From assembly GCA_913057195.1 (NCBI GenBank), contig CAJXNL010000003.1, positions 1 to 64,000 on the forward strand: a stretch of DNA of 64,000 nucleotides. The letters run 5' to 3'. This document shows, piece by piece, positions 40,139 to 48,850 of the stretch. Source of the stretch: an uncultured Wenzhouxiangella sp. (GTDB lineage Bacteria > Pseudomonadota > Gammaproteobacteria > Xanthomonadales > Wenzhouxiangellaceae). The translations under genes and the position numbers were made by a program. Position 1 is the stretch's first letter, and each line of letters starts with the position of its first letter. The notes under the pieces are model-generated. The model was not told the origin of the DNA. It saw nothing but the letters and a program-made list of their open reading frames with translations, and searched no databases.

Positions 40139-41024
40139 ACGCCTGAACGTGGCGCTCGCCCAGCATGAGATGAGCGCCGATGACCAAGACAATTTACAGA
40201 CCAGTCTGAGCCTGATCACTCAGGCGGCGGCGTCTGACGCCCAAGTGGTGGTGTTGCCAGAATTGCATCGTCACCCCTACTTTTGCAAGTCGCAAACAGA
40301 GGCCTTTTTTAAGCTTGCCGAGCCACTTAAAGGCCCCACATATGATGCCCTCTCGTTAGCCGCTCGCCAGCATCAAATGGTGATTGTAGGCAGTATTTTT
40401 GAGCGCCGCCAGGCGGGCATGGCATCCAATACGGCGATCGTGGTGGACGCCGACGGGTCGCTGGCGGGCATTTACCGGAAAATGCATATCCCTGATGATC
40501 CCGGATACAACGAGAAATATTATTTTGCGCCAGGCGATGGCGGGTTTCGGCCCATCGACACATCCGTTGGCCGGCTGGGCGTGCTGGTTTGTTGGGACCA
40601 GTGGTTCCCTGAAGCCGCTCGGCTGATGGCCCTGGCCGGGGCCGAGCTTTTGGTCTACCCCACCGCCATCGGTTGGGACCCGAAAGACGCCTCTGAGGAA
40701 CAGCAGCGCCAGCTCAATGCCTGGCAGGTCATGCATCAAGCGCACGCCATCGCCAATGGTCTTCCCGTGGTGGCGTGTAACCGCATCGGATTCGAAGATG
40801 ATCCCGTGGGCGACCATCCCGCACAGTTTTGGGGACACAGCTTAATCCTGGGCCCTCAAGGGGAGGCGCTGACAGCCACATTGGGCACGGATGCTGGGGT
40901 GATGCAAGCCACGCTTGATCTCGAGCGGACAACAACCATTCGCCAGCAGTGGCCTTTTCTGCGCGATCGTCGGGTGGATGCCTATCAAGGACTCACCGAG
41001 CGGTGTTTGGACGACCCGACATGA
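40131..41024 (+). CDS. aguB: N-carbamoylputrescine amidase
   Basis: Nitrilase-superfamily enzyme, 297 residues, that hydrolyses N-carbamoylputrescine to putrescine. The Glu-Lys-Cys triad is in VVLPELHRHPYF, YRKMHIPDDPGYNEKYYF and LVCWDQWFPE (C154). It starts inside the end of aguA and overlaps xseA by 4 bases (ATGA), making an aguA-aguB-xseA transcript. Confidence 0.96.
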   Translation: MDKRLNVALAQHEMSADDQDNLQTSLSLITQAAASDAQVVVLPELHRHPYFCKSQTEAFFKLAEPLKGPTYDALSLAARQHQMVIVGSIFERRQAGMASNTAIVVDADGSLAGIYRKMHIPDDPGYNEKYYFAPGDGGFRPIDTSVGRLGVLVCWDQWFPEAARLMALAGAELLVYPTAIGWDPKDASEEQQRQLNAWQVMHQAHAIANGLPVVACNRIGFEDDPVGDHPAQFWGHSLILGPQGEALTATLGTDAGVMQATLDLERTTTIRQQWPFLRDRRVDAYQGLTERCLDDPT

Positions 41025-42262
41025 CACAGGCACCCGGCCCTGAAGTGACGGTGTATACACCGTCTCAGATCAACCAAGAAGTGAAGCATCATCTCGAGGC
41101 TGGGTTTGGGCGAGTTTGGGTCCAAGGCGAGATTTCCAATCTGGCACAACCGGCCTCGGGCCACCAGTACTTTAGCCTCAAAGATGGTCAGGCCCAGATG
41201 CGCTGCGCCTTATTTAAACCCCACGCACAAAAACTGGCTGCACAACCGCAAAATGGGGACGAAGTGCTGGTTCGGGGCCAACTGACCCTGTACGCACCTC
41301 GAGGCGACTATCAGCTGATCGCCGATGCGGTTCTCGGTGCCGGTGTCGGTGCGCTGCACGCTGAGTTCGAGCGGCTCAAACAACGCTTGGATCAAGAAGG
41401 CCTGTTTGATTCGGCTCGAAAAAAAGCGCTGCCTCAGTGGCCCAGCGAAATCGCGGTGGTCACATCAGCCACCGGAGCAGCGATCCAAGACATCCAAAAC
41501 ACGTGGGCGCAGCGCTGGCCGGTGAGCAAGCTCAAACTCTACCCCGCCACGGTGCAAGGTGAGCAGGCGCCGGAGAGCATCATCGAAGCCCTGTCCCAGG
41601 CCGATCAAAGCCCCGACACAGACGTGATCATCCTTGCCCGCGGCGGGGGAGCCCTTGAGGATTTATGGGCATTCAATAACGAGGCTTTGGCCCGAGCACT
41701 CGCTGCCGTGAAAACGCCTGTGATTACCGGCGTTGGGCATGAAACCGATGTCACAATCGTCGACTTCATCGCCGATCATCGGGCGGCCACGCCGACGCAG
41801 GCCGCCGTGATGGCCACCCCCGACGGCACCGAAATTCGGGCCCGCCTCAGTCAACAGCTGATCCAACTTGATTCCGGTGTCAGACGCACGCTGAACCAGC
41901 ACGCCCAGGGGCTGGACATGCTCAGTCAACGCCTGGCGCGTGTTCACCCCGCCCAGCGGCTCACGGAGCATCAACGCCGATTGGCCGATCACCAGCGACG
42001 GCTCTGTCTCAGCGCGACGATGGTGATTGACCGCCACCAGCAGCGGCTCTCCGGCCTGGGACGACTCCTGGATCAGTTGAGCCCATTGAACGTGCTTGAA
42101 AGGGGCTTTGGCATCGTCCAAGACGAGAGGGGTCAGCCCATTTACCCCGAAAATCCACCTAAAATTGATAGCATCATCAATATTTTAACAAGAGATTTTG
42201 AGATCACGTCGAAGGTTGAAACCATCAAGCCCCGACCCGGCGCCCAAACTCGCGACGACTAA
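41021..42262 (+). CDS. xseA: Exodeoxyribonuclease VII large subunit
   Basis: Nuclease subunit acting on single-stranded DNA with XseB. The 413-residue protein has the N-terminal OB domain (FGRVWVQGEISNLAQPASGH), the catalytic DUF blocks VVTSATGAAIQDI and ILARGGGALEDLWAFN, HETDVTIVDFIADHRAATPTQA, and a long helical C-terminal region. The start at 41021 overlaps the aguB stop. xseB is not in the window. The 3' end overlaps the convergent glmM by 4 bases. Confidence 0.96.
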   Translation: MTQAPGPEVTVYTPSQINQEVKHHLEAGFGRVWVQGEISNLAQPASGHQYFSLKDGQAQMRCALFKPHAQKLAAQPQNGDEVLVRGQLTLYAPRGDYQLIADAVLGAGVGALHAEFERLKQRLDQEGLFDSARKKALPQWPSEIAVVTSATGAAIQDIQNTWAQRWPVSKLKLYPATVQGEQAPESIIEALSQADQSPDTDVIILARGGGALEDLWAFNNEALARALAAVKTPVITGVGHETDVTIVDFIADHRAATPTQAAVMATPDGTEIRARLSQQLIQLDSGVRRTLNQHAQGLDMLSQRLARVHPAQRLTEHQRRLADHQRRLCLSATMVIDRHQQRLSGLGRLLDQLSPLNVLERGFGIVQDERGQPIYPENPPKIDSIINILTRDFEITSKVETIKPRPGAQTRDD

Positions 42263-43608
42263 ATCGCGCGCGCCACCACCGATGCCAACTCAGCGGCCAC
42301 CGCCTCGATCTGTTGAGAGTCCTCACCCTCAACCATCACCCGCACCACCGGCTCTGTGCCCGATGGCCTCAGCACCACCCGACCGTGCTCACCCAATTTG
42401 CGTTGGGCATCGGTCAAGGCAGTGGCAATCTCGGGAACGGCTTCAATGTCGCCTTGACCGGGCGCCTGAATGGGCACGTTCACCATGGTCTGCGGATACT
42501 TCACCATGCCCTTGACCAAATCAGCCAATGAGCGCTGCTGCTGCACAAGTTGCTGGCAGACCTGCAGCGCGCTGACAATGCCGCAGCCCGTGCGAGACTG
42601 ATCTAAACACAGGATGTGGCCCGACGCCTCGCCGCCGAGCGTCCATCCATTGCGTTGCAACGCTTCATGGACATAGCGATCACCCACCCGGGTGCGCTCA
42701 AACGCGATGCCATTGGCCTCAAGGGCCTGCGCTAGGCCAAGATTGCTCATGACCGTGCCCACCACGCCCCCGTGAAGTTGGCCGGCCCGGTGCCGCGACA
42801 GCGCCAAAAGATAAACAATCTGATCGCCGTCGACCACCTCGCCGGTGTGATCGACCAGCACAACCCGATCACCATCGCCATCAAATGCCATGCCCACATC
42901 CGCTCCATGAGCCACCACCGCTTCTGAGAGACGCTGTGGGTGAGTTGAGCCGCAGTCGGCGTTGATGTTCAGCCCATCGGGCTGATCGTGGATGGCCACC
43001 ACCTCGCACCCCAGTTCTCGAAAGACCTCGGGGGCGATTCGATAAGTGGCGCCATTGGCGCAGTCCAAAACACACTTCAGCCCGGTGAGTGTCGTATCGG
43101 GTTCGATGGTGGCCTTGCAAAACTCAATGTATCGCCCCACCGCATCATCCATGCGCAAGGCTTTGCCCAGACTCTGCGCCTGGACCATGGTCATGCCTCG
43201 GGATAAGCCCTCATCAAGCTTCTGTTCAATTTCGACTTGAAGCGCCTCATCCACTTTCTCGCCGCTGGCCGAGAAAAGCTTGAGCCCATTGTCGTGGTGA
43301 GGGTTGTGCGACGCGGAGATCACAATGCCGGCAGCCGCATCGAGACTGTGGGTCAGATGCGCGACGGCCGGTGTGGGCATGGGACCCAGCAAAATACTGT
43401 TGGCACCGGCGGCAGACAGCCCCGCCTCAAGTGCCGATTCGAACAAATACCCTGAGATGCGGGTGTCTTTCCCGATCACCACCGGTCGAGGCGCTTGAGG
43501 TTGCCCCAACACAGTGCCCACGGCCCACCCAAACTGCAAAACAAACTCAGCGGTCATGGGGTGCTCGCCGACGCGGCCCCTCACCCCATCTGTTCCGAAA
43601 TACTTCAT
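42259..43608 (-). CDS. glmM: Phosphoglucosamine mutase
   Basis: Interconverts glucosamine-6-phosphate and glucosamine-1-phosphate for UDP-GlcNAc and cell wall synthesis. The 449-residue protein has MKYFGTDGVRG at the N-terminus, the phosphoserine S100 (ISASHNPHHDNG), the metal loop DGDGDRV and the C-terminal phosphate-binding RPSGTEPVVRVMVE. It ends the rlmE-ftsH-folP-glmM series, the same order as in E. coli. Confidence 0.97.
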   Translation of the reverse strand: MKYFGTDGVRGRVGEHPMTAEFVLQFGWAVGTVLGQPQAPRPVVIGKDTRISGYLFESALEAGLSAAGANSILLGPMPTPAVAHLTHSLDAAAGIVISASHNPHHDNGLKLFSASGEKVDEALQVEIEQKLDEGLSRGMTMVQAQSLGKALRMDDAVGRYIEFCKATIEPDTTLTGLKCVLDCANGATYRIAPEVFRELGCEVVAIHDQPDGLNINADCGSTHPQRLSEAVVAHGADVGMAFDGDGDRVVLVDHTGEVVDGDQIVYLLALSRHRAGQLHGGVVGTVMSNLGLAQALEANGIAFERTRVGDRYVHEALQRNGWTLGGEASGHILCLDQSRTGCGIVSALQVCQQLVQQQRSLADLVKGMVKYPQTMVNVPIQAPGQGDIEAVPEIATALTDAQRKLGEHGRVVLRPSGTEPVVRVMVEGEDSQQIEAVAAELASVVARAI

Positions 43609-43626
43609 GGTCTCATCCCCTTGGAT

Positions 43627-44487
43627 TCAGTGTGGCTGATGAAACGCCGAATCGCTCAGCGCCAACCAGACCTTCAGCGCATCCATCGTAGGCCCAACAT
43701 CGTGAACCCTCAAGATCGCGGCACCTGCCTGAGATGCGAGCAAAGCGGCGGCCACTGAGGCCGAAACCCGCGCCTCAGGCGCTTGGCGCCCTGTCAGTGT
43801 GCCAAGCATCGATTTGCGCGATAACCCGGCCAATACCGGTAAGCCAAGGTCCACAATCTGCGCCAAGCCTCTCAGCAAAGCCACATTATGCGCCAATTTT
43901 TTGCCAAACCCAAAGCCAGGATCCAACACCAAACACGCTTCATCGATGCCCCCACGTTGGCATGCGCGGACCCGATCAATTAAAAAGTCGGATACTTCGC
44001 TGAGCACATCGTCATAGCTCGGCTGATCCTGCATGTTTTCAGGCTGGCCTTGCATGTGCATCAACACCGCAGGCACTCCGGCCTGAGCCACAACATCGAC
44101 CGCACCGGGGGCTTGAAGCGCGTTGACATCATTGACCAAATCCGCACCCGCCTGAATCGCTTGTGCCATCACCTCAGGCTTGCTGGTATCCACCGAAATA
44201 AAGCCGCTCGTCTGGGTTCGAAGCGCTTCAATCACCGGAATGACACGCTGAAGCTCTTCATCCAGCGTGACCGGTGCTGCCCCAGGCCGAGTGGACTCAC
44301 CGCCCACATCAATGATCGACGCACCGGCCTCCAGCATCGACAGCGCATGCGCTACGGCGTCATCCTTGGCCGCATGCTCGCCACCGTCTGAAAACGAATC
44401 GGGCGTCACGTTGAGCACGCCCATCACCAACGGCTGGCGCTGGCGATGGGCATGAGTGATGGCGTCGCGCAGTGGGGTGGCGCTCAA
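43627..44487 (-). CDS. folP: Dihydropteroate synthase
   Basis: Condenses p-aminobenzoate with dihydropterin pyrophosphate in folate synthesis; the target of sulfonamides. The 286-residue protein has MGVLNVTPDSFSDGG, GASIIDVGGESTRPG, DLVNDVNAL, LDPGFGFGKKLAHN and GLSRKSMLG. The start codon is TTG at 44487, 2 bases after the ftsH stop. A typical ftsH-folP-glmM neighbour set surrounds it. Confidence 0.96.
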   Translation of the reverse strand: MSATPLRDAITHAHRQRQPLVMGVLNVTPDSFSDGGEHAAKDDAVAHALSMLEAGASIIDVGGESTRPGAAPVTLDEELQRVIPVIEALRTQTSGFISVDTSKPEVMAQAIQAGADLVNDVNALQAPGAVDVVAQAGVPAVLMHMQGQPENMQDQPSYDDVLSEVSDFLIDRVRACQRGGIDEACLVLDPGFGFGKKLAHNVALLRGLAQIVDLGLPVLAGLSRKSMLGTLTGRQAPEARVSASVAAALLASQAGAAILRVHDVGPTMDALKVWLALSDSAFHQPH

Positions 44488-44489
44488 AG

Positions 44490-46433
44490 TCAGCTCGGTG
44501 CAGGCTCCCCCGAGGGGGCATCGCCAGATCCCGGCGCGTCTGACTCAGGCTCATCGGTGCTCGGGGCCGATGGGGGCGGCGTTGAGTCATCACTCCAGCC
44601 CCGCGGCGGCCCAGGCTGCTCGCCTGCCATGATCTGATCAATTTGGTGGACGTCGATGGTTTCGTAACGCATCAGGGCATCCGCCATGACCTCGAGCTTA
44701 TCTCGATGGGTCTCCAAAATCGTTTTGGCTTCCGCGTAGGCATCATCAATAAAATGCCGCACTTCCTGATCCAGCTGCCGGTGCGTGTCATCTGAGATGT
44801 GCTTGTGCTGCGTGACAGAACGCCCCAAAAAGACCTCATCTTCATTTTCACCGTACGCCAGAGGGCCCATGGTGTCCGACAGACCCCATTTGGTGACCAT
44901 GTTGCGGGCAATTTGTGATGCACGCTCGATGTCGTTGGACGCGCCCGTGGTGACATGGTCTTTGCCATAAATCAGCTCTTCTGCCACACGCCCCCCAAAT
45001 AAACTGGCCAATTGCGACCGCAACTGCTGTCGCGTCATCGAATACTTGTCTTCCTCGGGCAAGAACATGGTGACGCCCAGCGCACGCCCTCGCGGAATGA
45101 TGGTGACCTTGTAGACAGGATCATGATCGGGCACCAACCGACCAACGATGGCATGGCCGGCCTCGTGGTAAGCCGTCAGGCGCTTGTCGTCTTCCGACAT
45201 TGCCATTGATTTTCTCTCAGCCCCCATCATGATTTTGTCTTTGGCCTGCTCGAAGTGATGCTGCGCCACCGTCTTTGAGTTGTCTCGCGCCGCGAACAGT
45301 GCCGCCTCGTTGACCAAATTCGCCAAGTCAGCCCCTGAAAAGCCCGGCGTGCCGCGGGCGATCACCCGAGGATCCACATCCTCACCGCTTGGCACCTTCT
45401 TCATGTGGACCTGCAAAATGTGTTCGCGGCCTTTTAGATCGGGCAGCGGCACAACCACTTGGCGATCAAACCGGCCCGGTCGGAGCAGCGCCGGGTCCAA
45501 CACGTCTGGGCGGTTGGTGGCGGCAATCAAAATGATCCCTTCATTGCCCTCAAAGCCATCCATCTCGACGAGCAGCTGGTTGAGGGTTTGCTCGCGCTCG
45601 TCATGGCCACCACCGAGACCCGCGCCTCGGTGACGGCCGACAGCGTCAATCTCATCAATGAAGATAATGCACGGGGCGTGTTTTTTTGCCGTTTCAAACA
45701 TGTCACGCACCCGCGACGCGCCGACGCCCACGAACATCTCCACAAAATCAGATCCTGAAATTGAGAAAAACGGGACTTTCGCTTCACCCGCGATGGCTCG
45801 CGCTAAAAGCGTCTTGCCTGTTCCCGGTGGGCCAACCATCAAGATGCCTTTGGGAATATGCCCTCCCAAGCGCTGAAACTTGGCTGGGCTTTTCAAGAAA
45901 TCCACCAGCTCTGTCACGTCATCTTTGGCCTCATCACAACCGGCCACGTCCGAGAAGGTCACCTTGACCTGATCTTCGCCTTGCAATTTTGCTTTTGATT
46001 TGCCAAAGCTCATTGCGCCGCCGCGGCCGCCCATGCCCCCCTGCATTTGGCGCATGAAATAGACCCACAGCCCCACCAAAACCAAAACAGGCAGCAGGCT
46101 GATCAAGATATCAATGAACAGCGAACGGCCTTCGGGCTCTTTGGCAATGATCTCAACTCGATTGTCCAACAAGTCTTTAATCAACCCATCATCCGACGGC
46201 GCCACCACGGTAAAGGCCTGACCGTCACGGCGGGTGCCTGTGATCGTCTTCGCCCCCGGAGACTCTTCAATCTGCACCGAGCTCACTGAACCGCTTCTGA
46301 CCTCTTCGAGAAACATCGAGTAGGTCATCTCCCGGGTCTGTTCGGCATTGGGCTGAGAGTAGTAATTGAATACGCTCATCAGCACCATTGCGATGACAAT
46401 CCACATCAATAAATTCTTTGCAAAATCACTCAA
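44490..46433 (-). CDS. ftsH: ATP-dependent zinc metalloprotease FtsH
   Basis: Membrane-anchored AAA+ protease of 647 residues. Two N-terminal transmembrane helices (about 7-25 and 107-126) flank a periplasmic domain. The AAA domain has Walker A GPPGTGKT, Walker [13 protein letters not shown] and the SRH region; the zinc site is HEAGH (about residue 415). A long Pro/Ser/Asp-rich C-terminal tail follows the protease domain. The start is TTG at 46433 behind GGGAGA; an ATG ten codons in is the alternative. It is followed by folP. Confidence 0.97.
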   Translation of the reverse strand: MSDFAKNLLMWIVIAMVLMSVFNYYSQPNAEQTREMTYSMFLEEVRSGSVSSVQIEESPGAKTITGTRRDGQAFTVVAPSDDGLIKDLLDNRVEIIAKEPEGRSLFIDILISLLPVLVLVGLWVYFMRQMQGGMGGRGGAMSFGKSKAKLQGEDQVKVTFSDVAGCDEAKDDVTELVDFLKSPAKFQRLGGHIPKGILMVGPPGTGKTLLARAIAGEAKVPFFSISGSDFVEMFVGVGASRVRDMFETAKKHAPCIIFIDEIDAVGRHRGAGLGGGHDEREQTLNQLLVEMDGFEGNEGIILIAATNRPDVLDPALLRPGRFDRQVVVPLPDLKGREHILQVHMKKVPSGEDVDPRVIARGTPGFSGADLANLVNEAALFAARDNSKTVAQHHFEQAKDKIMMGAERKSMAMSEDDKRLTAYHEAGHAIVGRLVPDHDPVYKVTIIPRGRALGVTMFLPEEDKYSMTRQQLRSQLASLFGGRVAEELIYGKDHVTTGASNDIERASQIARNMVTKWGLSDTMGPLAYGENEDEVFLGRSVTQHKHISDDTHRQLDQEVRHFIDDAYAEAKTILETHRDKLEVMADALMRYETIDVHQIDQIMAGEQPGPPRGWSDDSTPPPSAPSTDEPESDAPGSGDAPSGEPAPS

Positions 46434-46499
46434 TCTCTTCTCTCCCGGCGCTTGGCCGACTAGTTTACCGCAATTGACCGGATCACCGCCTGGCTGTGG

Positions 46500-47129
46500 T
46501 CATGATGCCGTTGTGTTTAACCCCCGAGCGACCAGATACATCTCCCGACTCTCAGCTCTTGAGGCTTTGGGCTTTTTGCTCTTAACGCTTTGAAAGGATC
46601 GCCTAAGCTCGGTGAGGAAGGCGTCAAAACCGGCCCCCTGGAAGACTTTGACCACAAACACCCCTTGGGTGTGCAGCCAGTCGTGTGCAAAGGCGAGTGC
46701 AAGCTCTGCCAGATCCATGCTTTTGGCTTGATCCGATGGCCCAATACCTGAAATATTGGGGGCCATATCCGATAAAACAAGGTCCACCTTTTCACCCGCC
46801 CCTGATCCGCGCAGGGCATCTTCGAACGCCGTTAAGACCTCAGGTTCTCGAAAATCGCCCTGTACAAACACCACGCCCTCAATGGGCGCCATCTCCAGCA
46901 CATCGAGTGCATACACTTGACTTTGGGATCGACAGCGCGCACGGGCCACCTGACACCACGCACCCGGCGCCGCGCCCAGATCAACAACGCGTTTGGCGTT
47001 GTCAAAAAGCTTTTCGGTGTCGTCAAGCTCAAGCAGTTTAAAAGCCGACCGGGCCCGCCAACCCTGCTCCTGGGCTTGTTTGACGTACGGGTCTTGGCGT
47101 TGACGGTGAACCCAGTTCTTTTTTGACAA
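46500..47129 (-). CDS. rlmE: 23S rRNA 2'-O-ribose methyltransferase RlmE
   Basis: FtsJ/RrmJ enzyme that methylates U2552 of 23S rRNA. The 209-residue protein has WRARSAFKLLELDD (with the K of the K-D-K-E tetrad), the SAM motif VVDLGAAPGAWCQVA, LVLSDMAPNISG and FVVKVFQGAGFD. The start is TTG at 47129 with AAGGA 6 bases upstream. It is upstream of ftsH and divergent from yhbY, matching the E. coli arrangement. Confidence 0.96.
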   Translation of the reverse strand: MSKKNWVHRQRQDPYVKQAQEQGWRARSAFKLLELDDTEKLFDNAKRVVDLGAAPGAWCQVARARCRSQSQVYALDVLEMAPIEGVVFVQGDFREPEVLTAFEDALRGSGAGEKVDLVLSDMAPNISGIGPSDQAKSMDLAELALAFAHDWLHTQGVFVVKVFQGAGFDAFLTELRRSFQSVKSKKPKASRAESREMYLVARGLNTTAS

Positions 47130-47165
47130 ACCACTTCCTTTGTCGTGCGAATAAAAGCCATCAGT

Positions 47166-47171
47166 TACAAT
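47166..47171 (+). promoter_or_regulatory. Candidate -10 element of yhbY
   Basis: TACAAT ends 6 bases before the yhbY ATG. No Shine-Dalgarno is seen, so transcription may start at or next to the ATG. There is no clear -35 element. Confidence 0.35.
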
Positions 47172-47177
47172 GGCGCC

Positions 47178-47483
47178 ATGTCATTAAGCATCGCACAAAA
47201 AAAGTATCTTCGGGGCCTGTGCCACGACCTTTCGCCCGTGGTGACGGTCGCCGATAGGGGTCTGAGTGAAAGCGTCATGAAAGAGATTGAGCTCAACCTA
47301 ACCCACCATGAGTTGATCAAGATCAAACTTCGCCACGACAAAGCGCGTCGTGCCCAAATAACTGAGGCACTGGTCTCCGAAACCAATGCCGACCCTGTGA
47401 TGACGATCGGTCAGGTGGTCTGTTTGTACCGGACCAACCTCGATAAGCCTGCCGACAAACGCATTACCTTGCCCAATCGGTGA
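47178..47483 (+). CDS. yhbY: CRM-domain RNA-binding protein YhbY
   Basis: Small RNA-binding protein of 101 residues that associates with pre-50S ribosomal particles. The CRM domain shows LRGLCHDLSPVVTVADRGLS, ELNLTHHELIKIKLRHDK and QVVCLYRTN. I use ATG 47178, since family similarity begins there, rather than the upstream in-frame ATG at 47145. It is divergent from rlmE, its usual neighbour, and both act on the large ribosomal subunit. Confidence 0.93.
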   Translation: MSLSIAQKKYLRGLCHDLSPVVTVADRGLSESVMKEIELNLTHHELIKIKLRHDKARRAQITEALVSETNADPVMTIGQVVCLYRTNLDKPADKRITLPNR

Positions 47484-47486
47484 TTC

Positions 47487-47870
47487 ATGCAGCTGACTGA
47501 ACATACGCCTGGCGATCACTATTTCATTCGATCGGTCACACCAGACGCGGTGCAGATCAATGACGATACCCATCACACAAGCCTCATCTTAGGCGCACAC
47601 TTGCTCGTTCCCGACTGGTCAGTGACCTCTCTGTCCGAGCTTGATGAACACACCACCGCTCCACTTTTGGAGCACTCACCCGAGCTTGTGGTGCTGGGGG
47701 TGGGCACTCAACAATCCTTTCCGCCCACCGAGGTCATGCGCCTATTTTTGGCCCAGCAGGTGGGCCTCGAATGCATGACGCTGGATGCGGCCTGCCGCAC
47801 GTTTAACGTGCTGATGAGCGAAAATCGTCGGGCCTTGCTGGGGCTCATTTTGCCCACACGTGATAAATAA
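47487..47870 (+). CDS. Mth938-like domain protein (DUF498)
   Basis: A 127-residue protein of the Mth938/NDUFAF3-like family, with LVPDWSVTSLSEL, PELVVLGVGTQQSFPP and the MTLDAACRTFNVLMSENR block. Human NDUFAF3 assists complex I assembly, but the bacterial role is unknown. It starts 3 bases after the yhbY stop, so the two are probably one transcript. Confidence 0.82.
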   Translation: MQLTEHTPGDHYFIRSVTPDAVQINDDTHHTSLILGAHLLVPDWSVTSLSELDEHTTAPLLEHSPELVVLGVGTQQSFPPTEVMRLFLAQQVGLECMTLDAACRTFNVLMSENRRALLGLILPTRDK

Positions 47871-47893
47871 AAGAAAACCAAAGCTCGCGATCA

Positions 47894-47908
47894 ATAGCTT
47901 TTATATAT
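47894..47908 (+). promoter_or_regulatory. OxyR-like operator half overlapping the oxyR -10 element
   Basis: ATAGCTTTTATATAT matches 9 of the 10 defined positions of the OxyR consensus ATAGNTNNNANCTAT. It overlaps the -10-like TATAAT at 47906-47911. A second copy at the usual spacing is not convincing. This would suit autorepression; it is inference from motif and position. Confidence 0.4.
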
Positions 47909-47911
47909 AAT
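47906..47911 (+). promoter_or_regulatory. Candidate -10 element of oxyR
   Basis: A perfect TATAAT ends 6 bases before the oxyR ATG, so the start point would fall on or beside the start codon. No -35 hexamer is seen at the expected distance. Confidence 0.45.
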
Positions 47912-47917
47912 GGCGGC

Positions 47918-48826
47918 ATGAACTTACGGGCGTTGCAATACTTCATCGCGCTGGCCGAATTGCGCCACTTTCGAAAGGCCGCCGAGCGCTGTCACGTCAG
48001 CCAGCCGACGCTGAGCACGCAGATCCGAAAATTAGAGCAGCAGCTCGGCGCCGATCTCATTGAGCGAAACTCACGGCAAGTGCTGCTCACGCCCCTGGGT
48101 GAGCGCGTGTTGGAGCATGCCAAAAAAGCCGTCAGCGAAACGCAAGCCATTCGTCAACTCGCACGAGACGCCGACGATCCGTTTGCGGGGACCTTGAGCT
48201 TGGGCATTTTCCCCACGCTGGCACCCTACCTTCTGCCGCACGTCATCCCAAAACTGCGCACGCAATACCCCAACCTCACGGTCCGATTGTTTGAAGAAAA
48301 AACCGAGCGCGTGATGGCCATGCTGCTTGAGGGACAGCTCGACGCCATCTTATTGGCGCTGCCCCTCGACAATGAGCAGCTGCACGTTGAGCCACTGTTT
48401 GATGAGCCCTTCGTGCTCGTTGCACCTGAAACGCATCGATTCTGCCGTGCGCGCGACGTGGCCTTGGAAGACCTCCAGCGAGAGCAAGTCTTACTGCTTG
48501 AGGATGGACATTGCTTGCGCCAACACGCGCTTGACGTGTGCCAATTGGCTGGCGCTTTAGAAAACCTGGATTTTCAGGCGTCCAGCTTAGAAACGCTCAG
48601 GCACATGGTCGCCGCGGGAAGCGGCATCACCCTGCTGCCGATTTTGGCCACTCAACCGCCGCTCACCACAATGGATGGTTTGATCGCCCGGCCGTTCCGA
48701 CCGCCCGCCCCTCAGCGCACCATCGCCATGGCGTGGCGAAAGAGCTCACTGCGTGAGGAGTTGCTCAACAGCGTTGCCTCCTTGTTCAAGGGCATCAATC
48801 CAGCCCTGTTACGCGCCAACGGATAA
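47918..48826 (+). CDS. oxyR: Hydrogen peroxide sensor OxyR (LysR family)
   Basis: LysR-type activator of 302 residues. The N-terminal winged helix (FRKAAERCHVSQPTLSTQIR) is followed by the sensor domain with C199 and C208 (LLEDGHCLRQHALDVC). These match the numbering of the E. coli redox disulfide, and SLETLRHMVAAGSGITLLP also matches OxyR closely. It stands alone, converging on the GldG-like gene; katG or ahpC is not adjacent. Confidence 0.95.
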   Translation: MNLRALQYFIALAELRHFRKAAERCHVSQPTLSTQIRKLEQQLGADLIERNSRQVLLTPLGERVLEHAKKAVSETQAIRQLARDADDPFAGTLSLGIFPTLAPYLLPHVIPKLRTQYPNLTVRLFEEKTERVMAMLLEGQLDAILLALPLDNEQLHVEPLFDEPFVLVAPETHRFCRARDVALEDLQREQVLLLEDGHCLRQHALDVCQLAGALENLDFQASSLETLRHMVAAGSGITLLPILATQPPLTTMDGLIARPFRPPAPQRTIAMAWRKSSLREELLNSVASLFKGINPALLRANG

Positions 48827-48848
48827 CAGCCAGACCCCTGAGGCTGTT
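48825..48848. terminator. Hairpin between convergent oxyR and the GldG-like gene
   Basis: AACAGCC and GGCTGTT form a 7-bp stem with a 10-base loop in the short gap between convergent genes. No T-run follows on either strand, so a bidirectional terminator is only possible. Confidence 0.35.
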
Positions 48849-48850
48849 GC

